Below the pieces are notes generated by a model that was not told the DNA's origin, searched no databases, and was given only the letters and a program-made list of their open reading frames with translations. From Micromonospora sp. WMMD812 (GTDB taxonomy: Bacteria; Actinomycetota; Actinomycetes; Mycobacteriales; Micromonosporaceae), in assembly GCF_027497215.1 (NCBI RefSeq), contig NZ_CP114904.1:4979001-5043000 (forward strand): a stretch of DNA of 64,000 nucleotides, written 5' to 3'. Each line of letters opens with the position of its first letter. The first letter of the stretch is position 1. Shown piece by piece: positions 63,301 through 64,000 of the stretch. Both the position numbers and the translations under genes were made by a program.

Positions 63301-64000
63301 TCAGCCGCCGTGTCCGGCGCCGCCCTCGTCGGTGTCCTCGTGGCCACCCTCGCGCTCGATGATCGGGGAGGGCCGGGCCCCCGGGGTGAGCGGCACCGCG
63401 ATCGGGGCCGGGCCGGTGACGGTCTGGCCGCCGCCGAAGTCGAAGGTGACGAAGACGTTCTGGCCCGAGAGCAGCGCCTCGTTCAGGCCGATCAGCTCGA
63501 GCAGGCGGCCGGACTTCTCGTTCAGCTGGACGTAGCTGTTCGGCGCGATCTCGATCCGGGCCGGCTCTCCGGCCGGCGAGGGAGACGGGCTGGCCGACTC
63601 CGACGGGGAGGCCGATCCGCTGGGCGTGGCCGACCCGCTGGGGGTCGCCGACCCGCTCGGCGTGGGCGACTCGGACTCCGACTCGGACGGGCTGGGCGAG
63701 GCCGACTCGGACGGGCTGGCCGAGGCGGACGGGCTCGTCGCGCCGCCGGTGATCACCACCGAGCGGGCGTTCTGGCTGCTGACGGTGACCGTGACCGGGT
63801 TCCGTGAGTCGTTGTAGATCACGGCGTTCAGCCGCGCGTTCTCGCCCGCCCGGTAGCCCTCGGTGCCGGGGAACTCCACCAGCAGGCCGCGCACCGCCAG
63901 CAGGCCGTCCTCCGTCGTGAGGTTGACGCCCTGGACCGACGGCTCCTTGGCGGCGGTCTCCGAGATCTGGCCCGCGCCGCACCCGGACAGCAGCAGGCTG
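63301..64000 (-). CDS. LpqE-like lipoprotein, C-terminal part and most of the body (5' end outside window)
   Basis: This lipoprotein stands next to radA, the place of lpqE in mycobacteria. The frame is open to the window edge and begins with a lipobox, SLLLSGC. The mature part has a beta-sandwich segment (RGLLVEFPGTEGYRAGENA, NAVIYNDSRNPVTVTV), then a Ser/Pro/Glu low-complexity stretch of about 50 residues with SGSATPSGSATPSGS-type repeats. A second beta segment follows (YVQLNEKSGRLLELIGLNEALLSG ... VTFDFGGGQTVT) and the tail is acidic and His-containing. The Ser/Pro insertion is the odd feature. About 15-25 N-terminal residues are missing. Confidence 0.82.
   Translation of the reverse strand, partial: SLLLSGCGAGQISETAAKEPSVQGVNLTTEDGLLAVRGLLVEFPGTEGYRAGENARLNAVIYNDSRNPVTVTVSSQNARSVVITGGATSPSASASPSESASPSPSESESESPTPSGSATPSGSATPSGSASPSESASPSPSPAGEPARIEIAPNSYVQLNEKSGRLLELIGLNEALLSGQNVFVTFDFGGGQTVTGPAPIAVPLTPGARPSPIIEREGGHEDTDEGGAGHGG

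Noticed and set aside
1..64000. tRNA, rRNA, CRISPR arrays, transposases, integrases
   Set aside because: No TTCGA-type T-arm with acceptor pairing, no regularly spaced repeats, and no DDE or tyrosine recombinase motifs were seen.

Overview
The window is very GC-rich, has dense GC3-biased genes, many GTG starts and several leaderless-type promoters. Its gene order is that of an actinomycete chromosome core. From memory, the order ppa, dacB, zincin, tilS, hpt, ftsH, folE, folP, folB, folK, DUF3180, DUF2520, panC, panD, coaX, lysS, lsr2, clpC, mutY, disA, radA, lpqE follows one continuous stretch of the Mycobacterium tuberculosis map. The protein style and palindromic repeats suggest a Micromonosporaceae member (Micromonospora-like). 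That genus-level call is inference.

Layout. 0-2 kb: end of a MarP-like membrane serine protease and two PAP2 phosphatases. 2.1-7.1 kb: remains of a type VII secretion (ESX) locus, an intact mycosin beside an eccC that lacks its 5' part and carries three frameshifts. 7.2-17.2 kb: ppa, dacB, a zincin, tilS, a GlxA-type regulator, hpt, ftsH and folE. 17.2-29.65 kb: an accessory-looking block between folE and folP. It holds a degenerate FtsK-like protein with a membrane partner, then a minus-strand run resembling a type IV secretion system (VirB2-like, PrgI-like, VirB4 ATPase, VirB6-like, VirB8-like, and a wall hydrolase with an SLT-like region and an M23 peptidase). No relaxase or obvious coupling protein is visible. 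30.0-34.6 kb: folP-folB-folK, DUF3180 and membrane proteins. 34.8-38.4 kb: an OpuC-type osmolyte ABC transporter whose binding protein looks circularly permuted. 38.6-42.8 kb: a repeat-rich membrane protein, and an orphan NuoD paralogue overlapping a MidA/NDUFAF7-like methyltransferase gene. 43-51 kb: DUF2520, panC, panD, nadB, nadC and coaX (CoA and NAD precursors). 52-64 kb: lysS, lsr2, clpC, mutY, an ACT protein, def, disA, radA and an LpqE-like lipoprotein that runs off the window.

How the genes work together. The housekeeping genes cover folate, pantothenate/CoA and NAD synthesis, proteostasis (FtsH, ClpC, deformylase), nucleoid silencing (Lsr2) and genome integrity (MutY, DisA, RadA). 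The most novel material is the relaxase-less T4SS-like block that separates folE from the rest of the folate genes. Also notable are the ESX remnant truncated at the ppa terminator, the NuoD paralogue with a changed quinone-site residue, and several unusual translation-start arrangements (folE, ftsH, DUF3180).
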